Below, piece after piece: positions 1 to 23,839 of a stretch of DNA of 64,000 nt. The notes under the pieces are model-generated. The model had not been told where the DNA came from. It did no database searches and saw only the letters and a program-made list of their open reading frames with translations. This DNA comes from Megascapheus bottae (taxonomy: Eukaryota; Chordata; Mammalia; Rodentia; Geomyidae). The first letter of the stretch is position 1, and every line of letters begins with the position of its first letter. The translations under genes and the position numbers were made by a program. The stretch lies in NCBI GenBank assembly GCA_024803745.1, contig JANJXV010000016.1, forward strand, positions 42,958,525 through 43,022,524, in the 5' to 3' direction.

Positions 1-63
1 ATAGGTTTATAGAAATATAGCAGTTGCTCTTAGTTTGCTAATTTTTGTTGTTCCTATTATTAG

Positions 64-11546
<11,483 letters not shown>

Positions 11547-13199
11547 AATGGGATGTGAAAGTAAAGAATGTCTACCATGTAATTGAGGTAATATCATTTT
11601 ACTTGTTTTTCTTAACATTATTCAAAGTGAGATTGCCATACATAGGGACCCTCCATCTCTTGTTAAAAACTAAAACTAAGTCGTATTTTTTGTACCCAAT
11701 GCTAAGGCTTATTTTATTGGTACAGTAATCAAACATCATGAAATTGGAAAAGAAACAAACATCCATCAAATTGAACAGAAAAAAAATATTATAGATAGGC
11801 TTACACAAATATTCCACTGATTTTTTTTAACCAAAGTACAAAAGCAGTTGAGTAGAAGAATGACAAACTCTTGAATAGAATAACAGCAATTAGGTATCTC
11901 TAGCAAAGTGACAAAAGACATGAACTCATATCTTATACATAGATTAATTAAAAATAGATTATGGAAGAAAAGACTCATAAGTCATACTTTTAAAATCCTT
12001 GAAACTACTGTCAAAGTCAGCAAGGAAATAGGAAGCAGTGGAACCAGCATATATATCCCTTGAATGAGGACTGTGCATCCCAGCTGGTTTCTATTACAAA
12101 GACTCCCAAGAGGGGTGGATCGGAAAAAACTCCCTTGGGTACCCTCCTGCTATTCAAGATTCCAGCAGCCTGGGAGCCAGCCTATTAAGCAGACCTGCCT
12201 GAAGATGTAAGACTGAGACTTCCACAAGTACAGCAGACCTTGAGTGAGTCTCCAAAGGTTATCATTTAGTTAACCTTTTCCCCTAAGTACTGCAGTGCCA
12301 GCTACATTGAAACTTGAGATGTCATTCAAAATATTAGGTTCCTTACAGTACAAAACCATGCTTTCAGAACCATACATCTGGAAATGACACTTCAGTTCAT
12401 TCTGCCATCTGTTCTATTCTAAGAGCAAACATTGCTAAAATGTCTATAAATACTTTTTTTGCATCGTGCTGTTGGAATACTTTCAAATTCTTTAAAGAAC
12501 CAACTAAGAAACATTCTTTTTTTCTCTTCAAAATGCCGTTTCTTCCTATAACTAATAGAATTTCCAGTCTGATTTTAATTATCTAAAAGGTATCCAAGTC
12601 CATTCTTATATATATTATGATGTTGTATTTTATGTAGCTTTGACATTTTACATTTTAATGCACTTATTACGTGATTGAAGAAAAAGTATGTGCCTTAAAA
12701 ACTGATATTTGCATTTTAGAGATAAAATCTATTCCAGATTTCACATTGTTTTAGAAGTATAGTACTCTCACGTTTAACTTCTTAAGACTTGGCAGAATTT
12801 TTAATATTAAACCATCCAGTTAGCTAGAAACGGTAACACTGAGAAGAATTGTAGGCTAGTGCTGTGCTACCCAAACCAGTGAGCTTCCAGGAGAAGGCCT
12901 CTACAAGGGAGGAGGCTCCACCTGTCTTTGCATTTGAGGGAGCATCAAGATAAAGACTAGGAAAGTTTACTAGGAAAGCAAGAGAAAGAATACACCACCC
13001 AGATAATGGATACAGACACATCTGATACCATGTCCAATGCATGCACTAACATCACAGGTGTTAATGAAGAAAAAGGTAGAAGGGCTCAGATTCACCTTAG
13101 TAGAAATGCTTCCTTTCATCTGACCCTTAGTCATTCTTGCTGCTGCACTGGTTTATCAGTTGGGCACAGATATTTGAGCACCTCTTCAAAGTGTGGGCT

Positions 13200-13564
13200 T
13201 TTGGCCCGAGTTTGGCCTAGTGGTAGAGTGCTTGCCTAGCATGCACAAAGACCCATGCTTGATTCCTTGGTACCACATACATAGAAAAAAGCTGGAACGG
13301 GCCGGGAGTTTGGCCTAGTGGTTAAAGTGCTTGCCTAGCATGCATGAAGACCCGGGTTCAATTCCTCAGTACCACATGTGGAAAAAAGCCGGAAGTGGTG
13401 CTGAGGCTCAAGTGGTAGAGCTCTAGCCTTGAGAAAGACCAAGGACAGTGCTCAGGCCCTGAGCTCAAGCCCAGGACTGGCAAAAAAAAGAAAAAAAAGA
13501 AAAAAGCTGGAAGTGGTGCTGAGACTCAAGTAATAGAGCTTTAAGCCCAGGACTGGCAAAAAAT
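13200..13564 (+). repeat. IDL-Geo SINE (outer, interrupted)
   Basis: The outer element starts GGCCCGAGTTTGGCC at about 13202, is interrupted at 13297 and resumes at 13513. Flanked by AAAGTGTGGGCT at 13188-13199 and 13565-13576, a perfect 12-bp duplication. Confidence 0.93.
13298..13497 (+). repeat. IDL-Geo SINE (inner, nested)
   Basis: Complete element CGGGCCGGGAGTTTGGCC to an A-rich tail, lying inside another IDL-Geo. Its own duplication AGAAAAAAGCTGGAA sits at 13283-13297 and 13498-13512. Confidence 0.95.
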
Positions 13565-13994
13565 AAAGTGTGGGCTCTTCCAGACACTCCCTTAAGTCCT
13601 TGAAATAGTGTCCTTTGTATCTAGAGGAGTCATGTTCCCAACGTGGTTTTCCAAGACAAGTGTCTTTATGGAAGCCAGTTACTGTTGTTTAGTTCTCAGT
13701 GTAGACTATGTGGGCAGGCAGACAAGGTCAAAGGAAGAAGCTGTTCTTTTTTCCCCTTTAATTTTTTTTTCTTTTTACTGAATGTGGCAGTTTATTGAGA
13801 GTATAGAATGTAAAGCAATGAAAATATTGCCTGTGTGTTTCTACTAAGCAATTTGTTAGTAGTCTTTATTTCTGATTTCTAAGCTGCTGTTTCTCATGCT
13901 TCATATTCTCTATAATCTATCCTGCCTCAGTTACAGAAAGTAGGTCCCTACTGTGAAGTGAATACATGCCTCTAGAAAAGTTTGAATAATCAGA

Positions 13995-14305
13995 CAAGTT
14001 TCAAGGAAAAAGTAAAACATACCTATAATTTCTCTCTGCAGAGATGGCTACTCTGAACATTGCTGAATATTCTCCCAGATGTCCCTTATGAAGCCAGCAA
14101 GCATGAGTCAGGCCCTGTGTGCTTCTATGGAACAGTCACTGTAACTGTATACAGTTTTTTTGTTGATGTTTGCATAGTATTCCACTGTTGGTGGATTTTT
14201 TTTTTTTAATTAGCTCCCTGTTCATTGACACTAAAGTTGCTCCCAGCTTTTCACTATGCTAACAGCCATGGAAATAGTTCTGAACAAATCTTTTCAAAGA
14301 AGAGA
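13995..14305 (+). mobile_element. Probable ancient L1 3'-end remnant
   Basis: GTATTCCACTGTTGGTGGAT followed by TTAATTAGCTCCCTGTTCAT, TTCACTATGCTAACAG and a CATGGAAATAG stretch resemble the non-coding end of old mammalian L1 copies. Heavily decayed; orientation uncertain. Confidence 0.4.
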
Positions 14306-14329
14306 AGAAGATAATTGGATAATTATCCT

Positions 14330-14548
14330 TCCCTCTCCTTTTTCTGGTAGTAAAATTTGAACTTAGGGCTTCATGCTTGATAGGGTTACTTCATTGGCTG
14401 GCACTCCACCATTTGAGCCACACTACTAATCTGGCTTTTTGAGATGGGGTTTCACAGACTTTTCTGCGTAGGCTGGCTTCAAATAGTGACCTAGGTTCTT
14501 AGCCTCCTGAGCATCTGGTATTACAGGTGTGAGCTACCAAGCTTCTAA
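14330..14548 (-). repeat. B1-like/Geo composite SINE, diverged
   Basis: TTTTGAGATGGGGTTTCACA and GGTATTACAGGTGTGAGCTA mark the B1 half. The Geo half is decayed. Confidence 0.65.
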
Positions 14549-14554
14549 TTTTTT

Positions 14555-14745
14555 TTGGAGGGGGTGGCGGCAAGGGCCTGGGTATAGTCCCAGAGCCTTT
14601 TCAGTTGAGGTTAGCATGCGACCATTTTGAGCCACAGCTCCACTAGTTTCTGATAGTTAATTGGAGGTAACAGTCTAATGGACTTTCTTGTTCAAGCTGG
14701 CTTTCAACCACAATCCTCAGATCTCAGCCTCCTGAGTAGCCTTCC
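14555..14745 (-). repeat. B1-like/Geo composite SINE
   Basis: GAGCCACAGCTCCACTAG, GATAGTTAATTGGAGGTAAC and CTCAGCCTCCTGAGTAGC. Confidence 0.75.
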
Positions 14746-14767
14746 AAGTTTTTTATGTAGTACTTTT

Positions 14768-15000
14768 TTCTTTTGCCAGACCTGGGACTTGAACTCTGGG
14801 CCTGGCACTGGCTCTGAGATTTTGCTCAAGGTGAACACTCTACCACTTGAGCCACAGTACCATTTCTACCTTTTTTGAGTAATTTACTAGAGATAAGAGT
14901 CTCACAGATTTTCCTGCCTGGGCTGACTTGGAACTGTGATCCTCAGATCTCAGCCTCCTGAGTAGCTAAGATTACAGGCGTGAGTCACTGACACCCAGCT
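14768..15000 (-). repeat. B1-like/Geo composite SINE
   Basis: CTTGAACTCTGGGCCTGGC, GAGCCACAGTACCATTTC, then a B1 half ending ATTACAGGCGTGAGTCAC. Third of three SINEs in a row in the same orientation. Confidence 0.8.
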
Positions 15001-15631
15001 ATGTAATACTGTTTATCATTAGAGTGTTTATTTTTTGCTGACTTTGTTAATCACATGAAAAGTTTGCTGTGTTAATATAACAATATTTCCATGTTTTAAA
15101 GTATATACATATATTTGTATAGATATGGTATATAATATTTCATGTAACATGTATCACATGTAGTATTTTAGGTACATGAAATGTTATAGATTGGTAGACA
15201 GATTGTTGATCCTTGTCCAGAGAAAATATTCCCCAACATTCACCTGAGAAATTAATGAAGACTTTAGTTCATTTTAAAGATTGGAATTTCAGAAAGCCAA
15301 GATTGCAAATCTAATTAGGGAAGATGAAATTTTATTTCATGGTATGAGAGATTTGTATTCATTGTGCCTCCCTCCCAAAAGCATAATTTTTTATGTTCCA
15401 ATTGTGGATAGTTTTAGAAAAAAGTTCATTTTGAAACCATAATTAAGTGATTTTTCTGTTTGCCTATATCCAGAAGCTTAAGAAACTAGCCTTTGCATAA
15501 AAACACTATGGAAAAAAGCCAAAATTATTGCCAAGAATCCTAATTACAAGAATGCAGAAGTGCTCTCATGCCTACTTATATTTTCATAGTACTAATTGCT
15601 TACTATTGTATTTGTTTTCATTTGTATTTTT

Positions 15632-15819
15632 TTTGCCAGTCCTGGGGCTTGAACTCAGGGCCTGAGCACTGTCAGTGCGCTTTTTCAAGGCTAGAGCTCT
15701 ACCACTTGAGCCACAACGTCACTTCCAGCTTTTTCTCTGTATGTGGTACTGAGGAATCATACCCAGTTCTTCAGGCATGCTAGGCAAGCACTGTACCATT
15801 AGGCCAGACTCCCAGCCCC
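15632..15819 (-). repeat. IDL-Geo SINE
   Basis: TTTGCCAGTCCTGGGGCTTG to CCAGACTCCCAGCCCC. Flanking CATTTGTATTTTT and TATTTGTATTTTT suggest the duplication. Confidence 0.9.
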
Positions 15820-16432
15820 TTTTATTTGTATTTTTGCTATGTAGTTATTATATTCTATTTGCATGTAGCAAAAAGATAAATTAGGCATCTCAGTGATAAA
15901 TTTTGATTTGACTAAATAGATTGCTAATCAGGTTTCGCTATCTTTTTTAAGCTGCATATAATCTTGTATTATACTGGAACTGCCAATATATTGAATATTA
16001 TGTGATACTTAAGGATGGCCAGTATTTATAAAAGTTTACATATTGATGTTTTAAAACATTTGTCTAATTGTTGCCTTCATTGTGCCTTATTTGAAATAAA
16101 AATAATGAAACCATTATACTTCTGTGTCAGAGTGACCATATATAAAAACAGAAAAGTTTAGATACTTTGCAAATTCCTTCCCCCATGAGTCTATTTTTTC
16201 CCATGCATTTGTTTCTGGCCCAGGTAAACCTGCATAGGTCCTTAGTATTTTATTGAGCATTTATTTTCATAGCTAGAAAGTTTGCTGCTGATTTAGAGCG
16301 GCTTAGACTTACTGCAGTGTTCCTTCTGCTCACCCATAGCAGGGGCCCATTTGGAAAGGTGTCATATGGAAAACACGTTCACATGGTCATCTCTAAGGCT
16401 GTCAGTATGGTTTGTATACATGCAACTTCTTT

Positions 16433-16628
16433 TTTTTTTTTTTGCCAGTCCTGGGCTTGAGCTCAGGGCCTGAGCACTGTCCTTGGACTTTCTCAAGGCT
16501 AGAGCTCTACCACTTGAGCCTCAGCACCACTTCTGGCTTTTTTCTATGTATGTGGTACCGAGGAATTGAACCAGGGTCTTCATGCATGCTAGGCAAGCAC
16601 TTTAACCACTAGGCCAAACTCCTGGCCT
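16433..16628 (-). repeat. IDL-Geo SINE with perfect target-site duplication
   Basis: T-run, GCCAGTCCTGGGCTTGAGC to AAACTCCTGGCC. ACATGCAACTTCTT flanks it at 16418-16431 and 16629-16642. Confidence 0.95.
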
Positions 16629-16811
16629 ACATGCAACTTCTTATGAAAACTTTGTTTCAAAACTTTGTTTTTAGTCTTCTCGCCTTTTCTCTGTTTCCAG
16701 GAAAACACACTCCGTTTGGGAACATTTCTTATCTCATTCAGTGATAAGGAAAGGCTTCAGACTGGTACATGGAGCTTACTTGCTAGAAAAAGCCCCTCAA
16801 GATCTATTTGT

Positions 16812-17170
16812 GTAGGGGGGTTCCCTCCCCTCCCCAGTTCTTTATTCCCTTGAGAATCACCCTCCCTGGCTTGGGGCCAGTACCCAGAAATCTCCCCAGT
16901 CTATCTGGTGGGGACATGTCATCCAGGCCAGGCCTTGGTCAGCGGGTAGGTAAGCTTCAGACCTGGCAGATTTCCCAGTGCATGCTGGGACCGTGACCTG
17001 CTGCCTAGAAGGACACTGGAAAACTCAACTAACTTGTATAAATAGCAGTTAACGATTATGACCTAGATTTTTATGGAACATCTATAAAGGATTTTTACAA
17101 AGTATAAAATTGAACAAACTCTGTGTTTCCCACTGCAATAAATTTTGTCTGCCTTTTTCTTCTTAAGAAC
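16812..17170 (+). mobile_element. Possible solitary LTR, low support
   Basis: A TATA box (TATAAATA, about 17038) lies about 100 bp before AATAAA (about 17139), itself followed by a T-rich stretch. This spacing suits the R region of an LTR. I cannot define TG/CA ends or a target duplication, and no internal retroviral sequence is seen. Confidence 0.22.
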
Positions 17171-18299
17171 TAGTTTTAGTACTTTGTAAACCAAATACAC
17201 CCCACTAAGTATGGGGCTACAGAGATGAAACAAAGAAAAGCATTTTTAGTCATATTTCTCTCTAACCAGATTGACCACATTTCATTACTTTTTCTGCCTG
17301 TTATTGCTCTATGGTCCCCAAGGAAATAACTAGATGAAATTGAGGAGGTGGGGGGAGAGGGATAAAGGAAAAAAGAAACAAATCCATAAAATAGGATATT
17401 CAATACCCCAGATTGCAAATATCCAATCAGGTCACACAATGATTAAATTATTTAGCTCTTGTTAACCTGATTTCAAGTGCAATTCAGTTCTGAGGCAAAA
17501 TGAGAAACAGAATGTCCCACATTATCAGAAAATATTTATATTGAAGCACATGGTTTTGGCCCCACTCTATAGAAACGTGGATGCTCCACAAGCAGGATCT
17601 GCTTCTAAAGATCTCTAAATCTTGCGTTTGTTCTATGAACTCAAAGGCAATTTTGTTGCCTACGGACAATATTAGCCAGTGTTTTCAGCATCTTACCTCT
17701 CCACCGCGGCTCACATCATCAACACCACCCATAGCACCTTTGCCTGTGCTGTGCTACCTAGGAGGGGACTTAGTGCCATCTGACACTGGGCATGTTCCTG
17801 ACAGGCAGCCCCTTTAGTCTTTGCCCCCTAAACTTTCTATAACTTCTTACTTTGAAAAGTCTTTAAAGCATCAGTTCAGACATTCAAAGTTGATTATATA
17901 GCATGGCTACATAATTTCTTCCCAGAGGAAGGGACGAGTAGGATTTCCAAATCACACTGGTTTACTTTTGCCTGGATGGATTTTAATTAACCAGTACGAT
18001 ATCAGTACCGACGTCCTGTCATGACCCCTCCAAACATGTCTGAGATTTTCTACACTGAAGAGTGTTAGGACAGACCATCATCCTCAGCAAGAGTCTATGC
18101 CCACATTTACATGGGATGACATGTAGTTCATCCCATAGGGCAATATGAAAGAAATGACCATCCTCTAGAGTCTCGCCTGGAGAAGTGTCATAGAGCCAAA
18201 AAAGTGTACGTGTGTATAATGTATAGATTAATGATATTTATTACAGCTTACAGAATGATAATGAGTAATGATATATAATACGTATATACTAGTTAAGGG

Positions 18300-18370
18300 A
18301 TGATGGTGATGATGATGATGATGACGCCGATGACGATGACGCTGATGACGATGACGCCGATGACGATGAT
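18300..18370 (+). repeat. GAT/GAC microsatellite with 18-bp-scale periodicity
   Basis: GATGATGATGATGATGACGC, then repeats of GCCGATGACGATGAC. Trinucleotide GAY array of about 70 bp. Confidence 0.9.
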
Positions 18371-19369
18371 CCCTTCTGGTTACAGGACACAGCACATCAA
18401 AACCTCAGAAGATTCTTGGGAGTCTCCTGAGATGGTGGGGAAAGCCAGAGGTGTAGATGACTGAAGTTTCCAACAAGGACAAGCAGGTGCGTGGTGCCAT
18501 TAAAAGGACAGGTGAATGGGAGGTGGTGGCCTTGGCAGAGTGTGACGCATTTACTGTGATATGGGGTTCAGGCTACTTGTGGTTTACTGAGTGTGTAGTA
18601 GGTTCACAGAGCTCCTCTGTGTTCTTCCACTTGAGTCTCCAATCTAACCCTGTGCTTCTCCCTGGGAATCCGCCGTCCTGAACTGGTGAACACAGACTCT
18701 CAGTGGGGAGGAAAAGTATTCACAGAGAGGAACTGGGTGTTCCTGCCCAATGGCCCTCAGAACACCAGTACTCGTAACACAGCACCCATCCATTTCCCAG
18801 GGACTAAATTGCTCCTTTTAAATGACACATATGAGGAGACACTAGTATTCTCATTCAGCTTGTTCTGCCCCAGCCTGGCTGATGCCTCACTCAAACACAA
18901 CTTATCTTCCCTACTTCTCTTTCCATTTGCAGTTTTAGTGGTCATCTCTGGTACAGAGAAGGAAGAGAAGGCCATTTGTACCTGAGTGCCCTACAGGCTG
19001 AAGATCTTTTATTGGAACCATATGCTTCAGAATAGTTCTAGTGATGACTAAATCCATATTTGAGAAATAAAATTATTTGAAAAGATTGCTCTAGAATTTT
19101 AATGTACAGGCAACACAACTCTCTAAGCACAGTAAACTTCTAAGTCATGCGAAGAAGAAGTTGAGGTTCTTGAGTCTAAAGTCCCTTGTTAGCACCTTCC
19201 CAAAGAGGGAGTTTTCCCCATAGAATAGTTTCCCAGGAGAAAGACCATTGGCCTCAAGTTCATATAGAGGCAAGACATAGCAGGAACTTAAAAATCACAA
19301 CCTCTTTCTATTATTTCTCCATTGGCTGTATATATGTTGATATATAGATGTATATGCATACATTATAAT

Positions 19370-19450
19370 TAAATATCACATATATACATATCACATATAT
19401 ATGTAGGTATGTGTATATATATATGCATATATATATATATATATATATTC
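19370..19450. repeat. (AT)n-rich microsatellite
   Basis: ATATATACATATCACATAT units ending in an uninterrupted run of about 20 bp of AT. Confidence 0.9.
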
Positions 19451-19898
19451 ATCCTAGGATTAGAATTCCAAAGTGGCTGTGTTTTATTGTTTGAGGAAGA
19501 AGAAAAATCACACATTGGGCTGGGAAAATGAGCTAGAGAATATGTAATCCACTTTCTATAAGTAATTTTAGCATAAAAATAATCTGTGTCCCATGGACAT
19601 CTATTAATATCTAGTTCTAGCTCCAACATCTTTTTTCTAATTGCAACAGTCTCTGGGCATTTAGACACATTTCTCTGGTTGCAGCATATTTGGGATATTA
19701 TTTAGTTGTATTACAGAGATCCTCAACCACGCTGTGCTGGCCTCAGCCTTGGGAACGAACCATCGAACAGTGGTTGATGAGAATGTTGTGAAGGAATTCT
19801 GAAGTTTGTAAATCTACAAATCACTCATTTTAAGGAATTTAGTGTTATTTAAAGGGACAAAAACACCAACTCTCTGACCTTGGGAATGTTTAGCTTTT

Positions 19899-20093
19899 TT
19901 TTTTTTTTGCCAGTCTTGGGCTTGAGCTCAGGGCGTGAGCACTGTCCTTGGACTTTCTCAAGGCTAGAGCTCTACCACTTGAACCTCAGCACCACTTCCG
20001 GCCTTTTTCTATATATATGGTACCAGGGAATCGAACCCAGGTCTTCATGCATGCCAGGAAAGCACTTTAACCAGTAGGCCAAACTCCTGGCCC
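19899..20093 (-). repeat. IDL-Geo SINE with perfect target-site duplication
   Basis: GCCAGTCTTGGGCTTGAGC to AAACTCCTGGCCC. TGTTTAGCTTTT flanks it at 19887-19898 and 20094-20105. Confidence 0.95.
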
Positions 20094-20714
20094 TGTTTAG
20101 CTTTTAAAGAGAGTAGGGATAAAGACCAGCTGCACAGTACACTGAGGAGGCCTGTGGTCGCCTGTGGCAATTTAACCTAAAACAGCCTGAAAGATTCTTT
20201 GTCCTCTTTGAAGTTTATTTCTTCTCTCGGACTCAAAACTGTGCTCTCTGCCCACACTGTTAACTAGGGTTTCTTAGCCACATCTGTCCCACATCTGAGA
20301 CCATCACATTTGTGCCTCTGTCATCATGGGAAGTTCTGTGCTAACAATTACCAGCATGCTTTGTTTTACTTCTCCACCAGTCTTCAGCTCCACAAGTCCT
20401 TATTTACCCTCTTCTCATGTACTAACAAGGAAAAGGCCTCTTATTGTGGTCAGTGTCTCTAATGACTGTTGGATCCTACATCCATAAGTCTGTCAAACCA
20501 GGACTGCCACAGCTCAGTTTCTCTCCACATGAATACAGCACTCTAGATGGTCAGACCTGATCATGGAAATCACCAGCAGTTACCAGATGCTAAGGTCATC
20601 CTGATCCCAGCTAGACTCACATAGGACTTTGGCCCAAGTTTTCCAGTACGGGTGGCTCTGTGTATTTAATTTAGTCAGTATTCATCCCTTGAAAGTTCCC
20701 CCTGCCTGTCTGCC

Positions 20715-20845
20715 TGCCTGCCTGCCATGTTTTGGTAGCTAATTGGAGATAAAAATCTCAGAAACTCTTTTGTTCAAGCTGCCTTTGAACTTTGATCCTC
20801 AGACCTCAGCCGCCTCAGTAGCTAGGATTACAGGCATGAAGCTCC
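20715..20845 (-). repeat. B1-like SINE half
   Basis: GGTAGCTAATTGGAGATAAA, then CTCAGTAGCTAGGATTACAG. The Geo half is missing. Confidence 0.7.
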
Positions 20846-21084
20846 TGTGCCAGCTTCACTTTCTGTTGCATACTACTACATCCTCCAGGTGGACTTCGAA
20901 GACTTTCTCCTGACTTCAGGGTAAGCATCTTAGAAACTGCCAGTTCACCATTAAATTTATAAGAGAAAAATAAGAATATATTATGCAGTTTGGCTTTCTC
21001 TTTTAATCCTGTCATTATGAACGAAGAAGAATTATAGAAGGATCCTCTGAACAGCACTTCAGTGGAAATACATGAGCACATTCC

Positions 21085-21245
21085 AAAAGCTTTATTTTTA
21101 TTTTTTTAATTTTATTTGCCAGGGTAATGTATAGCAGGTTTACAATTACATTCATCAAGTAGTAAGTACATTACTTCTCGCACATTGATACCCCTTCTCG
21201 TGTTTTTCTCATGTTTTTGTCCCTGTTTCCCTCCTTAAATGTTTT
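21085..21245 (-). mobile_element. L1 3' UTR fragment
   Basis: TTTATTTGCCAGGGTAATGT, TTTACAATTACA and AGTAAGTACATTACTTCTCG match the unit seen near 37.1 and 38.7 kb. Confidence 0.4.
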
Positions 21246-21249
21246 TTTT

Positions 21250-21495
21250 GGGGGGGTGTCATGGAGCTTGAACTCGGTCTGGTTACTGTCCCTGAACTCT
21301 TCAGCTCAAAGCTACCACCCTACCCCTGGGCATAGGCATTGTCCCTAAGCTCTTCGGCTATCTCCCTACCTTTGAGCCAAGCCCGACTTCCTGTCTCAGG
21401 TCCTTTTGTGCCCAGGCTGGCTTTGAACCTTGATCCTCCAATCTCAGCTTCCTGAGTAGCTAGGATTACAGGAATGTGCCACCATGCCCAGCTCC
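21250..21495 (-). repeat. B1-like/Geo composite SINE with internal partial duplication
   Basis: The Geo half is partly repeated (CTGTCCCTGAACTCTTCAGC and TTGTCCCTAAGCTCTTCGGC); the B1 half ends GATTACAGGAATGTGCCACC. Confidence 0.75.
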
Positions 21496-23839
21496 TCAGC
21501 TCCTCAAGCGGTTTTTAAAGATAAAGATGAGGCAAGTTTCATCAGATATGTTGAAGCAATCTCCTTGGTCACAATGATTGATACAATAAGAATGGTGTCA
21601 GGCTAAGGTTGAACAAACAGTTTACTGAAACATTAAAGGATAATAGCTAGGCAAATAACTTGTAGAAAAGTTGTTTTTGAGTAAAATAGTCTAGTGCAGG
21701 CTTCTAGTTGTAGCAGTTTTCTGTGATGGTTCCTGTCAGGATACCAATTGTTGTCTCTGAACTTTTCAGCACATGGGGCAAATGTATTTATTCAGAAGAA
21801 TTTCCTGAACACTTCCTTGTATATCACAGCCTTGGGAGACTGGTAGCATGCAGATAGCATGCTGGAAATCAAGAATGCAGCTGGGTCAGGCTGGTGTCAC
21901 TGCTACATTGGGACACAGACACTGACTTCTAAACCATCCTGAGGCTTGTTCAACTATCACTGAGGAAAAGAAAGGGCCAAATCCCATACCAGGAAAAAAA
22001 AAGTGCTTGCATACTCCAGCTAGCGCCAGGGTTCTTCCTTCATGGCTTTGGAAAGTGTGCCTGCAGGTCTAAGTCTCTGAACATGTTCTCAAGAAATGCT
22101 GCTACTCTCCCCAGAGAGTGTGGTTGGTGCTCAGGAGTCCAGTTTATGTATTATGGTCTCATGTTTCTGGGCTTGAAATACCACAGTGAACATTCAGTAC
22201 TAAAGTGCCATGACCAGCGTTTATGGATGTCAGAATCTATCCAGGATTTCTCTGGCACTTTGCAGACATTAGAAGCCTGGGGGAAGGTATTTACCAAGTG
22301 CTAGCACCTCATAGCATCTTGCAACTTCAAAAAGTACCTTTAAATGTTTTAGAGATGATTATTTCTCCAGGCCTTGTCTGTGAGAAGCTGGCTATGATAC
22401 ATAGAAGTTAGGACAGACCAGTGATACAGTCAGGTGAGATTAAGAGAGAGGGGGGAAAAAGGCAAATGGTTGACAGCCATCTTTTCTGTGTCTCCACAAG
22501 CCAACTGGAGGTTTGTGGCTTCAGAAGGAAAGTCCAGCTTAGTTGAGGGTGCCAGAAAAGGTCTAGGCAGGCAGAATTATTGAACCTTAAATCTGTAGAA
22601 GAAAAAAAGAAACCTTACTCAGAGCCAGGAAGGACACAAGCCCTCCACAGTAGTGGAGTGGAAGCTCCTTCAGGGACCCATTTTGGTTTGTTTGTTTGTT
22701 TTGCTTTTGCTTTTATTTTAGGTCTTGGCTTTAGTTTTTGTTTCCCTCTTCTCCCTTCCTTACTTCCCGTCAATACCCACACACAGTGCCAGAAAAGCAC
22801 AACTCCATGAGAACAGCAAGAGCAGTTTCGGAAAAGGCAGAATCAAAAACTGCTATGTCTGGGTTCCTGGGCCCAGGGCAGAGGAGTGGTGAGCAGAACC
22901 TGTGGGCTCCATGCAAGCCCCACACGAAAGGAAGCTCTGAATGTGCAGCTCCATCCCAGGTCTCCAACAGAGCAGGAAGAGAGAAGAGCCGCCTAATTCC
23001 AAGGTGAGTGCTTCCTGCCCCCACCGGAGAAGTCACACTGGACTTTCCGAAGCCCTGCTTCACCCGGTGCCGGCCCCCACACAGACCCAGTGGGCCTCGC
23101 TCTATATGAAGTCAGGGAGGAGTGCCATGTGCCAGTCCCCGAGGGCCTGTGACATCCCCCCACTCAGCCCAGAGAGGGCCAGAAACCAAATGGCTTGGGG
23201 TGGGAATTTCCCGATTTCCATAGTTTCATGTGCTTTGTTCTGGGTAGATGACCCAGCAGAGCCCAGGTTGTGGGACTCCCTGGCCTCACCAGGGCAGGGC
23301 AGGAGTGGAGTCCCCTGTAAGAGTCTAGTTGCAGCAGCATGGGTTAGCTCCTCCTCCCCTCCCACAAGGAAGGCCCTAAGCAGGCAGCAGCATCAGGGAC
23401 CTTGCCGCACTTGACCTGTCCCTGGAGTGCTCAGGACACACAACCTGAGCGGGGACAGGTGTGGGTAGAGTGCCCTCACACCCACTAGCTGGGATACACC
23501 TGTTCAAACCAGTCCCAGAGCAGGAGCTGAGGCTGGAAGAAAGCTGGCTGCGTTTCCTTTCTCTTCTATCAGTCATAGCTTATTCCAACTCCCCCTTCCA
23601 TTGCCCCCTTTCTCCACAGCAACTGAATTACAAATCTACACATGAGTATATTAGGTGCCTGCAGCCATCACATTTCAGTCCCTCCTCCAATATAAAATGA
23701 CTGGTGTGTACGTCACACGACCCTTGATCTTACTGTTGGTAAATATTTTCTTGGATTTTGAGCTGGTAATGTTATTAGAGCTGAAATACAACCCCACTCC
23801 AGCAAGGAGAAATGACTCATTAAGCTAATACTAAGTCCT

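Noticed and set aside
22941..23414. 157-codon open frame in GC-rich intergenic sequence
   Set aside because: No homology recognised; frames are open on both strands, as expected from composition.
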